Source: Ceratothoa steindachneri (lineage: Eukaryota; Arthropoda; Malacostraca; Isopoda; Cymothoidae). Taken from it: a stretch of DNA of 64,000 bases. The position numbers were made by a program, and so were the translations under genes. Location of the stretch: positions 34,211,175-34,275,174 of the forward strand of contig OZ018327.1 of the NCBI GenBank assembly GCA_963969495.1. The letters are read 5' to 3'. The notes below the pieces were generated by a model. It did not search any database and was not told the DNA's origin. It worked only from the letters and a program-made list of their open reading frames with translations. Below are positions 34,458-47,799 of the stretch, piece by piece; positions within the stretch are counted from its first letter, which is position 1; each line of letters begins with the position of its first letter.

Positions 34458-34800
34458 TGGGGGTCGAACTTAGTAAACATTCGTAGGAAAAATTCAAACG
34501 GTTCAGACATTGAACCTTAAATGGTAACACAAACTTCCCGTTTTGTAGTATTTCTCTTTCGTAAATAGGAAGTTAAACTCCCCAGTATGCAGTACTATGT
34601 CATGGGTCGGCTATACATGGCTCCGTACAAAATAGTTTTTGAAGTCCCCGTGGGGAAAAAGTGAAAATCGATGGCGTTTTCTTGAGGTGACTTACCCTCA
34701 CCTTTTCCTCCATTGCCGGCTGTGAACTTTTCCATGAGCTTAATTTCCTTCTAGATTTCTTCCAAGTCTAAAAATTCGGAAAATAGGTGAGAGAAATCAG
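34458..34800 (-). repeat. Probable LINE 3' UTR, copy 1
   Basis: It is a direct repeat of 40,588-40,960, with shared blocks such as TCTCTTTCGTAAATAGGAAG, TGGCTCCGTACAAAATAGTT and ATCGATGGCGTTTTCTTGAG. Both copies lie to the left of a minus-strand Jockey/I-like LINE, which places them where the 3' UTR should be. This is an inference from position. Confidence 0.55.
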
Positions 34801-34852
34801 GGAATAAAATATATAATATGAGAGGTTTTCCTCCCCTTTATTTTTTACATAT

Positions 34853-34859
<7 letters not shown>

Positions 34860-34939
<80 letters not shown>
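34860..34939. repeat. (TA)n microsatellite
   Basis: A TA tract of about 39 units preceded by a short (CA)n stretch. Confidence 0.98.
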
Positions 34940-34942
<3 letters not shown>

Positions 34943-35439
34943 TTTTCCTCGGGGGTGGTGTAAGGGGGTGAATGTGAGTGAGTGAGTAGGAGTATTATTA
35001 ATTGCCAGGATACTGGCTATTCTTCTATGTTTAGTTATATTCTTCTATATTAATATCTTTCTTAATGTTTCTACTATTTAGTTTTATTTTAGTTTGTTTT
35101 AAGTCTTTCTTTTTTACTCTGTTTCTGCGTCCAAGTTTTTTCGTTTGGGTACCCTTGCGAGTAGCGTCTCTTCTAATTATTCTTTGTATTTCTTTTATTT
35201 TCTCTTACTTTATTTCTGGCATTCTTGCCCTTGTTTTTCTTGTTTTGCTTGGGTTAAGTTTGCTTTTACTCAAGTGTATATTGGTTGTTCTTCTCGCTGT
35301 AGGTGGCACCTACTGCTCAAGAATGCTTTCTTTATTCGGTTTCAGTTTACTTCCGGTATTCTAAGTTCGTCGTTCATTTCTATGAGCTTTTCATCTATCT
35401 TTGTGCATATTTTATTAGCTTGTTCTTCTAGCGTCTTGT

Positions 35440-37600
35440 TTATGGGTTGAATTTCGGCTGTTTCTATTATGTCGCGTATTTTTTTCCTTTCTCTTCTTCT
35501 AGTGTTAGTGATAAGATATGCTGCTTTATTTTGTATTCTCTGTATTTTTTTCTTATTAGATTTCGATGTGATGTGCAGAGGGATCGGATGGATACACCAG
35601 AACCGCCTCGACGGACGCTTTGTACAGCGTTCTTTTCTTTTTTAGGCTCAGATTCCCTAGGGTGTAAAGGAATCTTAAGCCTGATTTCGCTGAGGCGATC
35701 CTGGATTCCACATGGCTACAGTATCCACGACTTCCCAACTGTAGGCCCAGTACTTTCCCCTCATTTGAATATTGATACTCTGTACCTTCTATGATTATTT
35801 GTGTCTTTTTTAATCTTTGTAGTGGATTATTTTGAACTTGTTGGTATTTGTTTTAATTTTCCATCGTTTTTCATAATCGTTTATGTTTTTTTTATTTCTC
35901 GTGATGTAATACGAGACTGCCATCTCGGGTTTGTATATTTTGTCGGAATTATCTGGCTTATATCGTCTGCATATTGTATATTTATACTGTTAGGTGAGAT
36001 TGGGGCAGGTAGGTCGGCGGTAAATATGGAATACAAGATGGGGCTTAGGCACCCCCCTTGAGGGACTCCTGTTTGTAGGTCGAAAGTGGGGCCTTCTTGT
36101 CCTTCAATGCTTATTTGTGCCTTTTTATTCTATACATAGTCGGCTATGATTCTTTCCATTTTTACGCCGAGGTTGAGGTGTAGTTTATATTTAGTCCTTC
36201 GACCCATACTTTGTCGAAGACCTTTTCTACGTCGCGAAGAACTACATCGACGTATCCTTTTTTGGCCGTGGATTGAGCTATTTTTTCTATTATTATGGCT
36301 AGGGCCATTGTGGAGTCTCTGTCCTTCCTGAAGCCGAACTGTTGTTTGCTGTGTTTTTCGTTTTCTTCGATTAAGGTGTCCAATCTTTCATTTATTATTT
36401 TTTCAAAGACCTTATCCTTGAAATTCAGCAAGGAGATTGGCCTGTAACTCGAGACCAGGTTTTCTGGTTCGCCCTATTTCGGTAGGAATACCATCCTTGC
36501 TAATTTGAACTTCTCAGGGAAGGCGCCTATATTTAGGTAGGCATAAAATAGCTCTTTTATGCTATTCAGAATATTTTCTGGAGCCTTCTCATAATTGTAT
36601 TTTGTTAGACCTGTTGTTCTTGGCGTTTTGTGTTTGAAGGATTTGATGGTACTTTTGATTTCTTCGGTCATAATTGTGGCTCCCAGGCCTATTTGTTCGT
36701 TTATGTTGTTTTCGACTTTTAACGCCGGGGTTAATCTGTGGATGTTGGCTTCTATAGTCTCATTGACTCTTCTTTCTGTTGTTCTGTCATAGTTTATGTT
36801 ATCTTCATCTTCAATTGTATAGATTTTGCTTCAATGAGCTTTGAATTTCTCTTTTATTTCTGCGTCGGTCCTTATGTATAAGTTATTTTGATCTATTATT
36901 TTGATCGGTTTTCTTGGTGGTCTGCCTTTTATCGCTTTTATTAGCCTCCATGCTACTTTGGGGTCTTTGGTTGTGGCTGTTTTATCTATTAGCTCTTGCC
37001 ATATTTCTCCTTGTTGCTCTTCTATTAAGAAAATCATTTCTTTCTTCACTCGATTGAGCTCTTATGCTCTCTGCCGAGAAGTTCCGTAGTCTCTTATTTC
37101 TTGGTACTTTATTCTGACGTTCTTTGCTTTTATTCTCATTTCTGTTGTCAATTTGAGATGTGGTAAGGTCTTATATTTTGTAATTGGTACTGCCTGTTTG
37201 TCGGCCTCCATCATTGTCTCAATCAGGTTGTCCATTATGCAATTTAGTTCTTCTAGTTTTTTTGCCATTGAGATCTGGTTGTTGATGTCTCTAATATTCG
37301 GGTATATTTTTGCCAGTCTGCCCTCTTATATGATTGCATTGGTGTTATGGGAACATTATGGGGTTCTGGTTGATCATCACCAGGATTCCTATGTGGTCGC
37401 TGCAAGGGATTGGAATTAGCTCCATGTAGATGTTGTACGGAAAGTTTGGGGATGATAAAACTATATCCGGCCTGGTGGCGGATCTTTCCCTAATGAACGT
37501 CGGGAAGTCTGGACCTACACTTTGGATGAAAAGGACTGGAAAAAGGCACTTGCAAATGGACCTATGTAACCGACCATGACGAAAATGCAATCGATAAACT
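35440..37600 (-). pseudogene. Jockey/I-like LINE ORF2: partial endonuclease and RT
   Basis: On the minus strand the order is: endonuclease end (about 37,345-37,600, RPDIVLSSPNFPYN and CSDHIGILVMI with the SDH block), linker (37,268-36,831), and RT start (36,671-36,474: KHKTPRTTGLTKYNYEKAPE, AFPEKFKLARMVFLPK). Next comes RT fingers/palm (36,431-36,162: SKQQFGFRKDRDSTMALAII, VDVVLRDVEKVFDKVW, equivalent to the DVxxAFD block). The C-terminal tail is at 35,740-35,450 (LYKASVEAVLVYPSDP, AAYLITNTRRRERK). The RT section between 36,160 and 35,740, including the expected xADD block, is not readable. The N-terminal part of the endonuclease is missing. Confidence 0.8.
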
Positions 37601-37633
37601 TATATGGGAAGACTGCATTAGATTCTTCCCCAC

Positions 37634-38640
37634 TTAAAAAGAAAACATTCGACAAACTCGCAAATGGAAAATACCAAAGCTCAAAGGCGGGCCTGGCCCC
37701 CTTTGGTAAGGGGGCCACAAAGATTCTAAGTTTGAAATCTTTGGCTTCATACCTGCAGAGTTCTTCATTTTCGGTCTCTTTTGAGGATTCCGAGTCGGTT
37801 GTTTTTCCCATGTTTTGTCTTTTTGTTTCTTTTTCTTCTTTTTGTTTTTAGATTCTTTGTCAGATTGTTCTGTTTCATCTTCATCTTCTGCGGTCTGTAC
37901 CGTCTCTTCAGTCGCCTTTTTCTCTTCCATTGCAGCTCCCACTTCGAGCATATTTTTCACCTGAAGAGTCTTTCCAGCCGTGACTCCTTATGTCAGAGCT
38001 GATGGAGGGTTGGGAGGAAACCACATTTTCCTTACTCCATTCTTTTCGAGGAGAAGGTTGAGGGTGTCCGCGAAGGTTCCCGGTTGGGAAATATTATGAA
38101 CGTGCGCGAACATAACACAAGCCAATATATCTAACCCGGTTCCTTCATTCATATTTATGTTTATTTTTTGTTCCTCTGCTTGTTTTATTTCCTTTACTGT
38201 TGCCTTGGCTACTTGTGCATATGTTTGGTTGTTTATTTTTTTTTTTGTCTGGGTCTGTTCTCTTTCCTTTTTTGATATTATTTCTCTCCGTTTCGGGCAA
38301 TTAACGGCCATTGTTCTATGTGGACCTTGGCAGTGACCTTCACTCCCGCATTCTGAGCAAACTTTTTATCTTTTTTAGGGCATTCTCTGGTGACGTGTTC
38401 TTCCAGTGCGTAGCATTGGAAGCATATTTGCACGTTTATGAATTTCTCAGTCTGGATGTTCTCTGGTGAAATTCTCATTCCGAAGGCCAGGAGACCGTTA
38501 GGCATCTCCTTGTTGGCCATTTCGGTCTCTGTGCAAATCACCTTATAAACGTGGATGTGGTACCCGAATTTAATTATTTCCGCTATTTTTAGGTGTTAGT
38601 TTTCTTTCTCAAGCTCTTCCTTTAGCTCCTCCTTGGTATG
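37634..38640 (-). pseudogene. Jockey/I-like LINE ORF1 with CCHC zinc knuckle
   Basis: Read leftwards: DLYVDSHTKEELKEELEKEN, GYHIHVYKVICTETEMANK, LLAFGMRISPENIQTEKFIN, then CFQCYALEEHVTRECPKKDK, a CCHC knuckle, with a second degraded one. A lysine/glutamate-rich tail follows (37,960-37,634). Such ORF1 proteins bind LINE RNA. The start is cut off by the truncated mariner at about 38,645. The product is split by a frameshift near 38,290 and a stop near 37,985. Confidence 0.72.
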
Positions 38641-38644
38641 GGAG

Positions 38645-39542
38645 TCCACATAAAGGTCGACTTACCACGCCGCTTCTGACGGATGCACTTCTTCAACCCA
38701 GCCAGTTCCTTGGCGTAATATTGGCCTGTGATGGTCCTTCCACGAGAATCCCAGAAGATGGTGGCCATGATCTTCCTGCTGAAGGTTGGTTCCGGAAATT
38801 GATGTGGGTAGGAGAGTCCCTGTGCTTCCAGGCCATGCTTTCGAGTTTGGTCTCGGGATCCCAGTGATGGACCCACGTTTCATCACCTGTCACTATGCGT
38901 GACTCGAATCCCGCCGGGTCTTGGTTGTACAGGAGCAGCAGCTCCTCCGATCTTTGACGACGTTGAAGTCGATCATGAGGCGTGAGGCATCGTGAGGTTT
39001 CTAGGGACCCAACCGGCAGAGACCTTGGCCATGGCTCAATCGTCGTGGATGATGTTGATAACACTTCCATGTGATATTCCAAGTTCTCGCTCGATTTCTT
39101 TGACCTTCACCCGTTGATTTTCGAGTATGATCCTCTCCACACGGGCCACATTGTCCTCGTTGGTCACGTCTGACGGGCGTCCTGGACGGGGGTCATCTTC
39201 AAGGGACTCATGACCATAGCGGAACTCCCTATTTCAGCGAGCAATGGTTGCATAGGAAGGGGCGAGGTCGGTGTACACTGCAACCATGCGTTCATGGATC
39301 TCTTTTGCATTCTTGCCCTCCTTGGTCAAAAATTTGATCACTGCGCGGTGCTCAACCTTCACCATTGTTGAAAAATTTGTGACTGACGATCTGCGATCAG
39401 CTACTGCTTCTTAAATAGACGAGGCAGGAGCGTGCGGCTGCAGGTCCTGAGATGTCATAACTTGTTCTAACACCCCCACAAACAGCCATCCCCCTTCCTC
39501 TAATTTGCCCTACCGATTCGCAAAACTTATTGACCCCCCTCG
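38645..39542 (-). mobile_element. Truncated mariner with intact first Asp region
   Basis: The right end (minus-strand 5') carries a slightly shortened copy of the CGAGGGG terminal repeat (AAAACTTATTGACC near 39,522-39,536). Transposase pieces read VKVKEIERELGISHGSVINI-like sequence and RLQRRQRSEELLLLYNQDPA. Then come IVTGDETWVHHWDPETKLES (first catalytic Asp) and ATIFWDSRGRTITGQYYAKE up to KRRGK near 38,660. The second and third Asp regions and the left end are missing, and LINE ORF1 begins directly. It keeps the part that the copies at 28.4 and 63.5 kb have lost. Confidence 0.85.
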
Positions 39543-39549
39543 TATCTTT

Positions 39550-40521
<972 letters not shown>

Positions 40522-40587
40522 CATAATTGTAGGGCGTAGATATTAATTATGTATTAAACACTCCGTTTTCTCGGGCCGTAGTACTGT

Positions 40588-40960
40588 GGGGGTCGAACCT
40601 AGTAAAACATTCGTTTGAAAATTTTAAACGGTTCACACATTGAACCCTATAAATGGGAAAACAAACTTCGCGTTTTATAGTATTTCTCTTTCGTAAATAT
40701 GAAGATAAACTTCCCGCTTTGTAGTATTTCTCTTTCGTAAATAGGAAGTTAAACTCCACAGTATACAGTACGATACCATGGGCCAGCTATACGTGGCTCC
40801 GTACAAAATAGTTCTTGAAGTCCCCGTAGGGAAAAGGTAAAAATCGATGGCGTTTTCTTGAGTTGACTTTCCCTCGCCTTTTCCTCCTTTGCCGGCTGTG
40901 AATTTTTCGGTAAGCTTAATTTTCTTCTAGATTTCTTCCGAGTCGAAAAATTTGGAAATT
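40588..40960 (-). repeat. Probable LINE 3' UTR, copy 2, with internal duplication
   Basis: A diverged direct copy of 34,458-34,800. Here the GTAGTATTTCTCTTTCGTAA unit is duplicated in tandem (about 40,670-40,750), which gives an extra block of about 50 bases. It lies left of a second minus-strand Jockey/I-like LINE. Confidence 0.6.
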
Positions 40961-41139
40961 AAATGAAATGAAAAGAGAGGTGGAAGACAAAGAACAGCTC
41001 TTCCGCCCCTTCCCCTTTCCCCCTTGGTGCTAATGGAGCGGCCAAGGAGGAAGGGGTGGAGGCCCGGGAGTCCTTTATAGACCCCCATATTCACACTGTC
41101 TAAAGCCAAAGTAGGCTCCAAGCACTGTGAGTACGGCGG

Positions 41140-43790
41140 TTAGGAGTGAGAGGAGTGTGTCTTTTCTAAGACTTTCCTTGCTCTTTTTTCAATTATTCTG
41201 TTAAGTGGCTTTATCCTTGCTTCCCTATGCAGGTCTCGTAGTTTTCTTCTTTCTCCTCTTCTGGTGTTTGTTATTAAGTAGATAGCTTTGTTTTGGACTT
41301 TTTTTGAGTCTTAATAGGTTACATCTCGAGATCGTGTACATCGCTATGGTTGGATAAATAATCGCGGACTGTACTATGGCTTGATAAACTTTTCTCTTGT
41401 TTTTCATGCTTAGGTTAACTAACTTGTAGAGTAATGCCAGCCGCTCTTCCAACGATTTACCCTCTCAGTTTAGTGCTTTTTATTACCTGATTTCCTAAGT
41501 GTTAGTCCGAGCACCTTACATTCTTTGTCGTATCTGTAGCGCTGTCCTTCTACATATACATCTAGGATGCTCCTCCTGTACACGGGTAGGATTTTAAATT
41601 TATACCTGTTGGTTATAATTTTCCATTTTTCTTCGTATCTATTAATGTTTCTTATCTCTTTTGCAGTCATCCTAGCTTGCATTGGGCCGTTCCTGTAGGG
41701 GCAAACTATGATTTGAGTGACGTCGTCGGCAAATTGGATGTTCAAGCAGCCTTCATTGCTTGGTGGTGGTATATCTGCTGTGTAGTTTGAATAGAGAGAC
41801 GGACTCAGACATCCGCCTTGGGGTATAGTATATGGTTATTCATGTGATTTATTTTCTGTTAATAAATCAGCCTAAATAGCGTTTCGAAAACCATAACCAT
41901 AAATTTGTTTGATCGAAGTTGTAGGCGGATAGTTTTCAGGCCTAAGATGACAGCGAACTAAATTTTGGAATAATGCACTGGGCTTTAAGAAAGACAACTA
42001 CACAAATATAAATATATTCATAGAATCAACGAATGTACAATGAGATAAGTAGATTAGGTATACAATGCAAGATATTTTAACATATGATTTATAGTAACAA
42101 GATGCGAAGAGAATTGAAGTATGTGAAATTAATATGGTGGAATAATATGGTGAATAATATAGTGAATAATATAGTGACTATGATGGACTGTGAATTAGGG
42201 GCTTTCTACGAAGAAAGCCGCGAGTCGACTGGACTGCAATATGAGAATTAAATATAATTAGGACCTACTCTCGTATTGTCGTTTGCAAAGAATTGTGAGA
42301 GAAAGTGGAATTAAACTAAGTATGATTTGTTTGGTGGTAAATGACTAATTGTAGAAGGAATGATTACTGACCTTTATATGAAGAAAGTTGCGCGTTGACT
42401 GGGGAAAAATAGTGTGCTATTTGTTCGAGCTGAAAACTTGTTTGTTTGTTTGTGTGTGAAGTTTTAAGAGATGTTTTTTGGAACAGTATTACGTTAAATG
42501 AATTGACAAGTAAAATAAATGAATGAATTAATTATTAAGTTGTACATAAAATGATTTAATTTACAAAAGTTAAGTAAACTAAGGGAAAGATTAAATTGAC
42601 AAAGTTAAGTAAAATAATTGAACGATTAAATTGACAAAGTTAAAGGATTGCATAATATGAATTTTACATAATAATTGATGTATATATATTTAAGTTTCCC
42701 AGGAGGTTTTTATTATAGGAATGCCCAGAGGCATTGCTATAGGGGCAAACCCGCAGCGAGCTCGAATATTTCATCCCGATTTCGTCCTATTTCTACATAA
42801 GCACGTCTCTCCATTACATAATCACATAAAATCCTTTCGATCTGGTTGTTCATTCTTAATCTGAGTATCTTGGGTTGTATACCCCTCTGCCATACTTTGT
42901 CGAATGCGTTGGCCACGTCCCGGCTTACGAGGTCTACGCTCATTTTTTCTCTCTTTGGTTTCGCTATCTTTTCAAGGATGAATCCAAGGGCCATCTCCGT
43001 GCTTCTGTTTTTCCTGAAGCCAAATTGGCAGCTGTTTCTTCGGCCATTATCATCGAGGAATTTGGACAGTCTGTGATTTATTATTTTTTCCAGTACCTTA
43101 CTGATGAAATCTAGCAGCGAGATGGGGAGGTAGCTATCCACTTGATCTGGGGGTTTTCCCACCTTGGGTATGAATATCATCTTCGCCACTTTCAGTTCAT
43201 CAGGAAAGTATCCCATGCTCAAGCACGCATTAAAGACGTTTCTCACTCCCTCCAGTATGTTCGGGGGTGCTTCGATGTAATTTAATCTGGTGACTCCCGG
43301 TCTGCCTGGGGCTCTCTGTCGGAAGTTCTTTATGGTTTCTTTTAATTCCTCAGATGTAATGATTGCGTCTATTCCGTCGTTGTTGTTTCTCCTCTCTTGA
43401 CAAAATGGAAGGGGTATGTCCTTTCGATCTTTCCATTGAGTTCGTCCACGATCTGATGTTCGAAATCAATATCAAAGTCTTCATATTCTCTTCTTCGCTA
43501 ATTTTGAATACATTTCTCCAGTTCTCCCTAAATAATGCCTATATTTCTTCCTCATCTTCTAAAATATTGTTCCCTGGATCCTTAATTTTCATTTTATCCC
43601 TTGTTGTCCGAGTCTTTAATATGTTAACATGTTTCCAAAATTCCCTTGGTAATGTTTACACATCTATTTTCTCGATGTGCTGATCCCATTTCTCTTGCTG
43701 TTTTTCATAAATTAGTGCTATTAGTTCTCTTTTCTGTCTCCTTAGTGCGTTGTATGCTTCCCTTGATGTTCCGAATCTGTGTAGAATCCC
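41140..43790 (-). pseudogene. Jockey/I-like LINE ORF2, split by a 0.9-kb insertion
   Basis: From right to left on the minus strand: a damaged linker (43,790-43,250), then an open RT stretch (43,246-42,737) with NVFNACLSMGYFPDELKVAK, MIFIPKVGKP, CQFGFRKNRSTEMALGFILE and VDLVSRDVANAFDKVWQRGI (first catalytic Asp region), ending at FELAAGLP. After the insertion (about 41,831-42,729) it resumes with QGGCLSPSLYSNYTADIPP and NIQFADDVTQIIVCP (FADD catalytic pair intact). KVLGLTLRKS and a thumb/tail ending near 41,140 follow. It is the same clade as the LINE at 35.4-38.6 kb. Confidence 0.83.
41831..42729. mobile_element. Unclassified 0.9-kb insertion in a LINE RT
   Basis: It interrupts the LINE between the codons for AAGxP and QGG, which are adjacent in intact RTs. 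The flanks read GGGGTA on the left and GGGGCA on the right, a possible imperfect target duplication. The insert is AT-rich and noncoding. It contains two similar GAAGAAAG(C/T)(C/T)GCG..GACTGG blocks (about 42,206-42,235 and 42,379-42,403) and repeated AATTGACAAAGTTAAGTAAA motifs (about 42,590-42,640). Confidence 0.6.
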
Positions 43791-43799
43791 CAGTCAGAC

Positions 43800-43895
43800 T
43801 ACAGGTTACAAGGTATGCGTCTTGAGTCAACTGATATCGAGAAGGACTTAGGTGTGCTGATTAGCAGCGATCTCAATTTCTCGAAGCAGAGAGAG
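43800..43895 (+). pseudogene. Small LINE RT fragment
   Basis: The plus strand reads LQGMRLESTDIEKDLGVLIS followed by SDLNFSKQ, the post-catalytic block of CR1/L2-type RTs. It is too short to classify further. Confidence 0.6.
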
Positions 43896-44254
43896 AGAAA
43901 AAAAGAAAGATAGTTACATTGAGTTAGGGTACCTCAAAAGACATCCTGCCCATACTGAGGAGGTATTTACTTTAGAAAAGCCCTATCTACAACTTTGAGG
44001 CAAGTATAGAACATATCAAGGCTCTTCCCACCCACCTCTCCCACCCGAAACTTCGGGCAAGGAAAAATTAAAAAGATAACTGATTGTGCTAAGGGGGGAG
44101 GGGGAGAACACAGTCAATATTTTTTTTATAGTAAAGCTGAAACCTATCTATTTAGTGGTTTTATTTGCACTTAGCAGTACTATTTTCAGCTGCTTCTTGT
44201 GTACGCTAACTTTTCGATGGTAACATTAATTAACACTTGTGATATGGCGTTTCA

Positions 44255-45055
44255 ATATTTTAAGTTTCTAATAACTTTGTCTAATCTTCTTTTATACGTT
44301 TCTACAGTTTTGCTCCACACTATTTCTTCCGTCAGATGATTCGACACTTTAACTATTCTAGATGAAAAAAAGTTTCCGCAAAGGGTTGTTCTAAATTTTT
44401 TGAGTAAAAGCTTCTTGCTATTGTTACGAGTATAATTTCTATTTAGTTTGAAATAGATAGAGTAGGCAACATTTATTATTCCTCTCAAAATTTTCTATAC
44501 CTCGATTAATTGACCTCTAATGCGTCTTGTTTCTAGGTTGAATAGGTTTAACCTTTCCAATCGCTCTTTTTAATTGTAATTTTTAAAATTTGGAATTAAT
44601 TTTGTCGCTCTGGCTTGGACCCTCTCCAATCTCTCAATGTCCTTTTTCAAATATGGCGACCAAACCTGCGCACAGTACTCCAATTGGGGTCTTACTAAGG
44701 CATTATACATATTCAAAATTATTGTTTCATTTTGGTAGCTAAATTGTCTTTTACTATAACCAAGTATCTTTAAGGCTTTCTTCTCCACCTCTACACATTA
44801 CTGAGAAAATTTGAGATCATTGGTTACATAAATGCCTAGATTCTTTTCTTTTTCTGTGCATGACATGTTCTATCAAATATTTTATATTCAGCTTTGGGAT
44901 TTTCATTGCCTATGTGCATTATTTTGCATTTAGCAAGGTTCAAAGGCAAATCCCACTTTACAGACCAGAAAGCAAATTTGATCAATATCTTCCTGAAAGT
45001 CGATTACTTTTGGTTCCAAACTAGCAATAATCGATAATTTCAGTTTTTGGTTTTA
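44255..45055 (-). pseudogene. CR1-like LINE RT C-terminal part
   Basis: On the minus strand VIDFQEDIDQICF and LPLNLAKCKIMHIGNENPKA (frames mixed) lead to an open stretch, KKALKILGYSKRQFSYQNET, NALVRPQLEYCAQVWSPYL and ERLERVQARATKLIP. The tail KKLLLKKFRTTLCGNFFSSR, TEEIVWSKTVETYKRRLDK follows to 44,252. Its upstream half is at 48,187-49,180, beyond the copy 3 element. About 50 residues around the catalytic FADD block are missing at the break. Confidence 0.8.
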
Positions 45056-45435
45056 GTTTAGCACAGGGGCGAGCTGCGCGTGCCTTGGAGGCAGAAATAT
45101 GTAGGTCTGAGCTAAGAGGAGGATCCTCAAAACCTATGATGAGATGAAGGAGAGCCTCACCAGCTAAGAAACTAAGAAACAGTATTCAAATATTCTTACC
45201 CTTGTATTATAAAATAACGCTATATATAGTCAATAATCAATATTGTATTATAATTTTGGATTTATCGATTTATCGGTTGTCACCATATCTGGCGATAAAT
45301 TTATGGCCAGTTATCGATTACACTGGTCTGCGTCAAAAATGTTCCTAAGGGTTTCATAGGTGATTCTTAATGAAATTTGTCTCCTAAATCCAAATCAAGC
45401 ATTCATATTCCTCAATCAGGTCTATTTTTTTAAGA

Positions 45436-45479
45436 TACAGACCAAGCTCTCTAGATAGCGTTAGAGAGCTCAGTCTGTA
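45436..45479. other. Stem-loop of 18-base arms
   Basis: TACAGACCAAGCTCTCTA (45,436-45,453) and TAGAGAGCTCAGTCTGTA (45,462-45,479) are complementary at 16 of 18 positions around an 8-base loop. It lies upstream of the first zinc-finger exon of copy 3, in what would be the 5' noncoding part. Confidence 0.75.
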
Positions 45480-45659
45480 GCTGACCACGAGCGCGAGTGG
45501 TTGTGTGTTGCTTGCTCACTCTCCAACTAAGTGTTGGTTTTTTAATCCATGACTTTTCTCATCTATGAACAGTGTTTAAAGTGTATTTCTAAAACTTTAT
45601 TTATCTTTGTGAATTTTTTGCAGGCAAATACATTAGCAAAACTCCTTATATTTCATAAA

Positions 45660-47799
45660 AATTAATAGAAAGTGTAAAAACAGTCCTGATAGATTTTGTT
45701 TTGTTTGTGGAAAGGTAACTTTTAGTGACCAGCAATGCACTATAACGCCGTTAGTAAAGTTCCTTTACAATGCATATTTTGGAATAAAGCTAGGTGATCA
45801 AGACAAAAACTTTGCTCCACATATGTGCTGTAAAGCCTGTGTCATAGCCTTAAGACGCTGGAGTGAGGGCAAAACGAACTGTTTGTCATTTGGTGTACCT
45901 ATGGTGTGGAGAGAAGGCAAGGACCACATTACAGACTGCTATTTTTGCATGACAAATCTTAAAGGTGAGATAATTACTTTAACAATATAGTCCTTGACAA
46001 ATCTAGAAATGTTTATACAAATCTTTTGGTAGCCTATTAAAATTGTAATTATGTATAAAAATAGTGCATTATGCTGGTAGAAAAATTGTGGTTAAATTGT
46101 ATATAAAAATTGATTGTATTTAAAAATTGTAAATTTACCTGGTATGAAAAATGTGTATAAAAATGTGGAAACGAGGGTCGAGTGAATTAAAAGTATGTAA
46201 ATTTAGTATGCGAAACCTTTTTTTCATGTGTCAATAAGAAGAACAAACACACTGTAGTCTATCCTGATGTTCCTTCTGCCATTAAACCACAACCACATGG
46301 TCCAGGAGTTCCAGTTCCTTCTCCACCTAAAAATACTAAGCTACAAGACAATATAGAAGATATAGAAGTGGATGACACTGACACTTCAGTGACATATCAG
46401 CCTACGTCTACAATGACTTTGCCAAGACCATTCACTCAAGGTCAATTAAATGACTTGACTAGAGATCTTGGTCTTTCTAAAGAGAACGCACAACTTCTTG
46501 CATCCCGTCTTAATGAGAGCAACCTCCTCTCTCAAGAAACTACATACTTTTGGTTCAGAAATAGAGACGAAGAGTTTCGAAAGTTCTTTGCAGTTGATTC
46601 TTGCAGCTCTTTGGTGTATTGCAATGATGTAAAAGGCTTAATTGAGGCACTTGGCGTTCCTTACCAACCAAGTGAATGGAGGCTCTTTATTGATTCTTCT
46701 AGCAGAAGTTTGAAGGCAGTACTCTTAAATATTGGCAATAAAATGGCATCTGCACCTATTGGCCATTCAGTTCAGTTAACAGAAAGCTACGAAAATATGA
46801 AAGTATTGATTAATACAATCAAGTACTCTAACCAGAACTGATTAATATGTGGTGATCTCAAGGTAAGATATATTTTACTTTATTGAACTTGTTAAATATT
46901 TCAAGGAATGTTTGTTTCTAAATACCAATGACAGAAGGATATTATACACATATTAGTTTCTCCCTACCCCTAATAAACTTAGTGAAAATTGCCTATGCAA
47001 AAAATAGAAGTTCTTAGAAACCATGTACATCAATATGCATCAATATGTTTTCTTTCAGGTTGTGTGCCTTCTTTTTGGGATGCAAGGAGGCTACACAAAA
47101 TACCCATGCTTCATGTGCTTATGGGATAGCCGGGCGGATAGTCTTCACTATAAGCAAAAAGACTGGCCATCTCGAGAGGCATTCCAAATTGGCTGCCACA
47201 ATGTGGTAGCTCAACCTCTAGTCCCTCCCAAAAATGTTTTACTGCCTCCTCTTCATATAAAGCTTGGCCTGATGAAGAACTTTGTCAAAGCACTGAATAA
47301 AGAAGGCCAAGCTTTTAAGTATCTACTGCAAAAATTCCCACAGATCAGTGATGCCAAGCTCCATGCAGGCATATTTGATGGTCCCCAAATTAGAACTCTG
47401 TTAAAGGACAAGCATTTTTACACCAATATGGAAGCCAGTGAACAAGAAGCATGGTGAGCGTTTAGTAAAGTAATCGACGGTTTTTTAGGAAATAAAAGAA
47501 GCTCAGAATATATCTCACATGTAAATGAGCTTATGAAAAACTTCGAAAAAATGGGAGCTCACATGTCGATAAAAATGCATTTTATCCAGTCACATCTTGA
47601 CTATTTTCCGGCAAACTGTGGAGATTATAAAGAGGAACAAGGAGAAAGATTTCACCAAGACATAAAGACGATGGAGACAAGATATCAAGGACGCTGGGAC
47701 ATCAACATGTTAGCTGACTATTGCTGGTGTCTTAAACGCGACGAACCAACATCGCTTCACAAGCGGAAGTCATCAAGGACTTCTTTTCTTGGAAAATAG
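45660..47799 (+). pseudogene. Zinc-finger/putative RNase H-fold gene family, copy 3 (with introns)
   Basis: This is the best preserved copy. Exon 1 reads SPDRFCFVCGK, KLGDQDKNFAPHMCCKACV, CLSFGVPMVWREGKDHITDC and YFC, ending at a GTGAGA donor (45,965). Exon 2 starts near 46,239 and reads HTVVYPDVPSAIKP, QLNDLTRDLGLSKENAQLLA and WRLFIDSSSRSLKAVL (Asp at 46,692). After a TGA at 46,839, where copy 2 has Trp, it reads CGDLK (Asp at 46,854). A GTAAGA/TTTCAG intron covers 46,863-47,058. Exon 3 reads YTKYPCFMCLWDSRA, PPLHIKLGLMKNFVKALNKE, a TGA at 47,455, then GERFHQDIKTMETRYQGRWD (Glu at 47,644), ending at 47,799. The first intron's phase does not fit exactly. Aspartate spacing (54 residues) equals that of copy 2. 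Confidence 0.85.

Noticed and set aside
35065..36061. Series of hydrophobic plus-strand frames resembling membrane proteins
   Set aside because: They are antisense to the T-rich strand of the LINE ORF2 end. The hydrophobic look comes from T-rich codons, and the minus strand reads as LINE.
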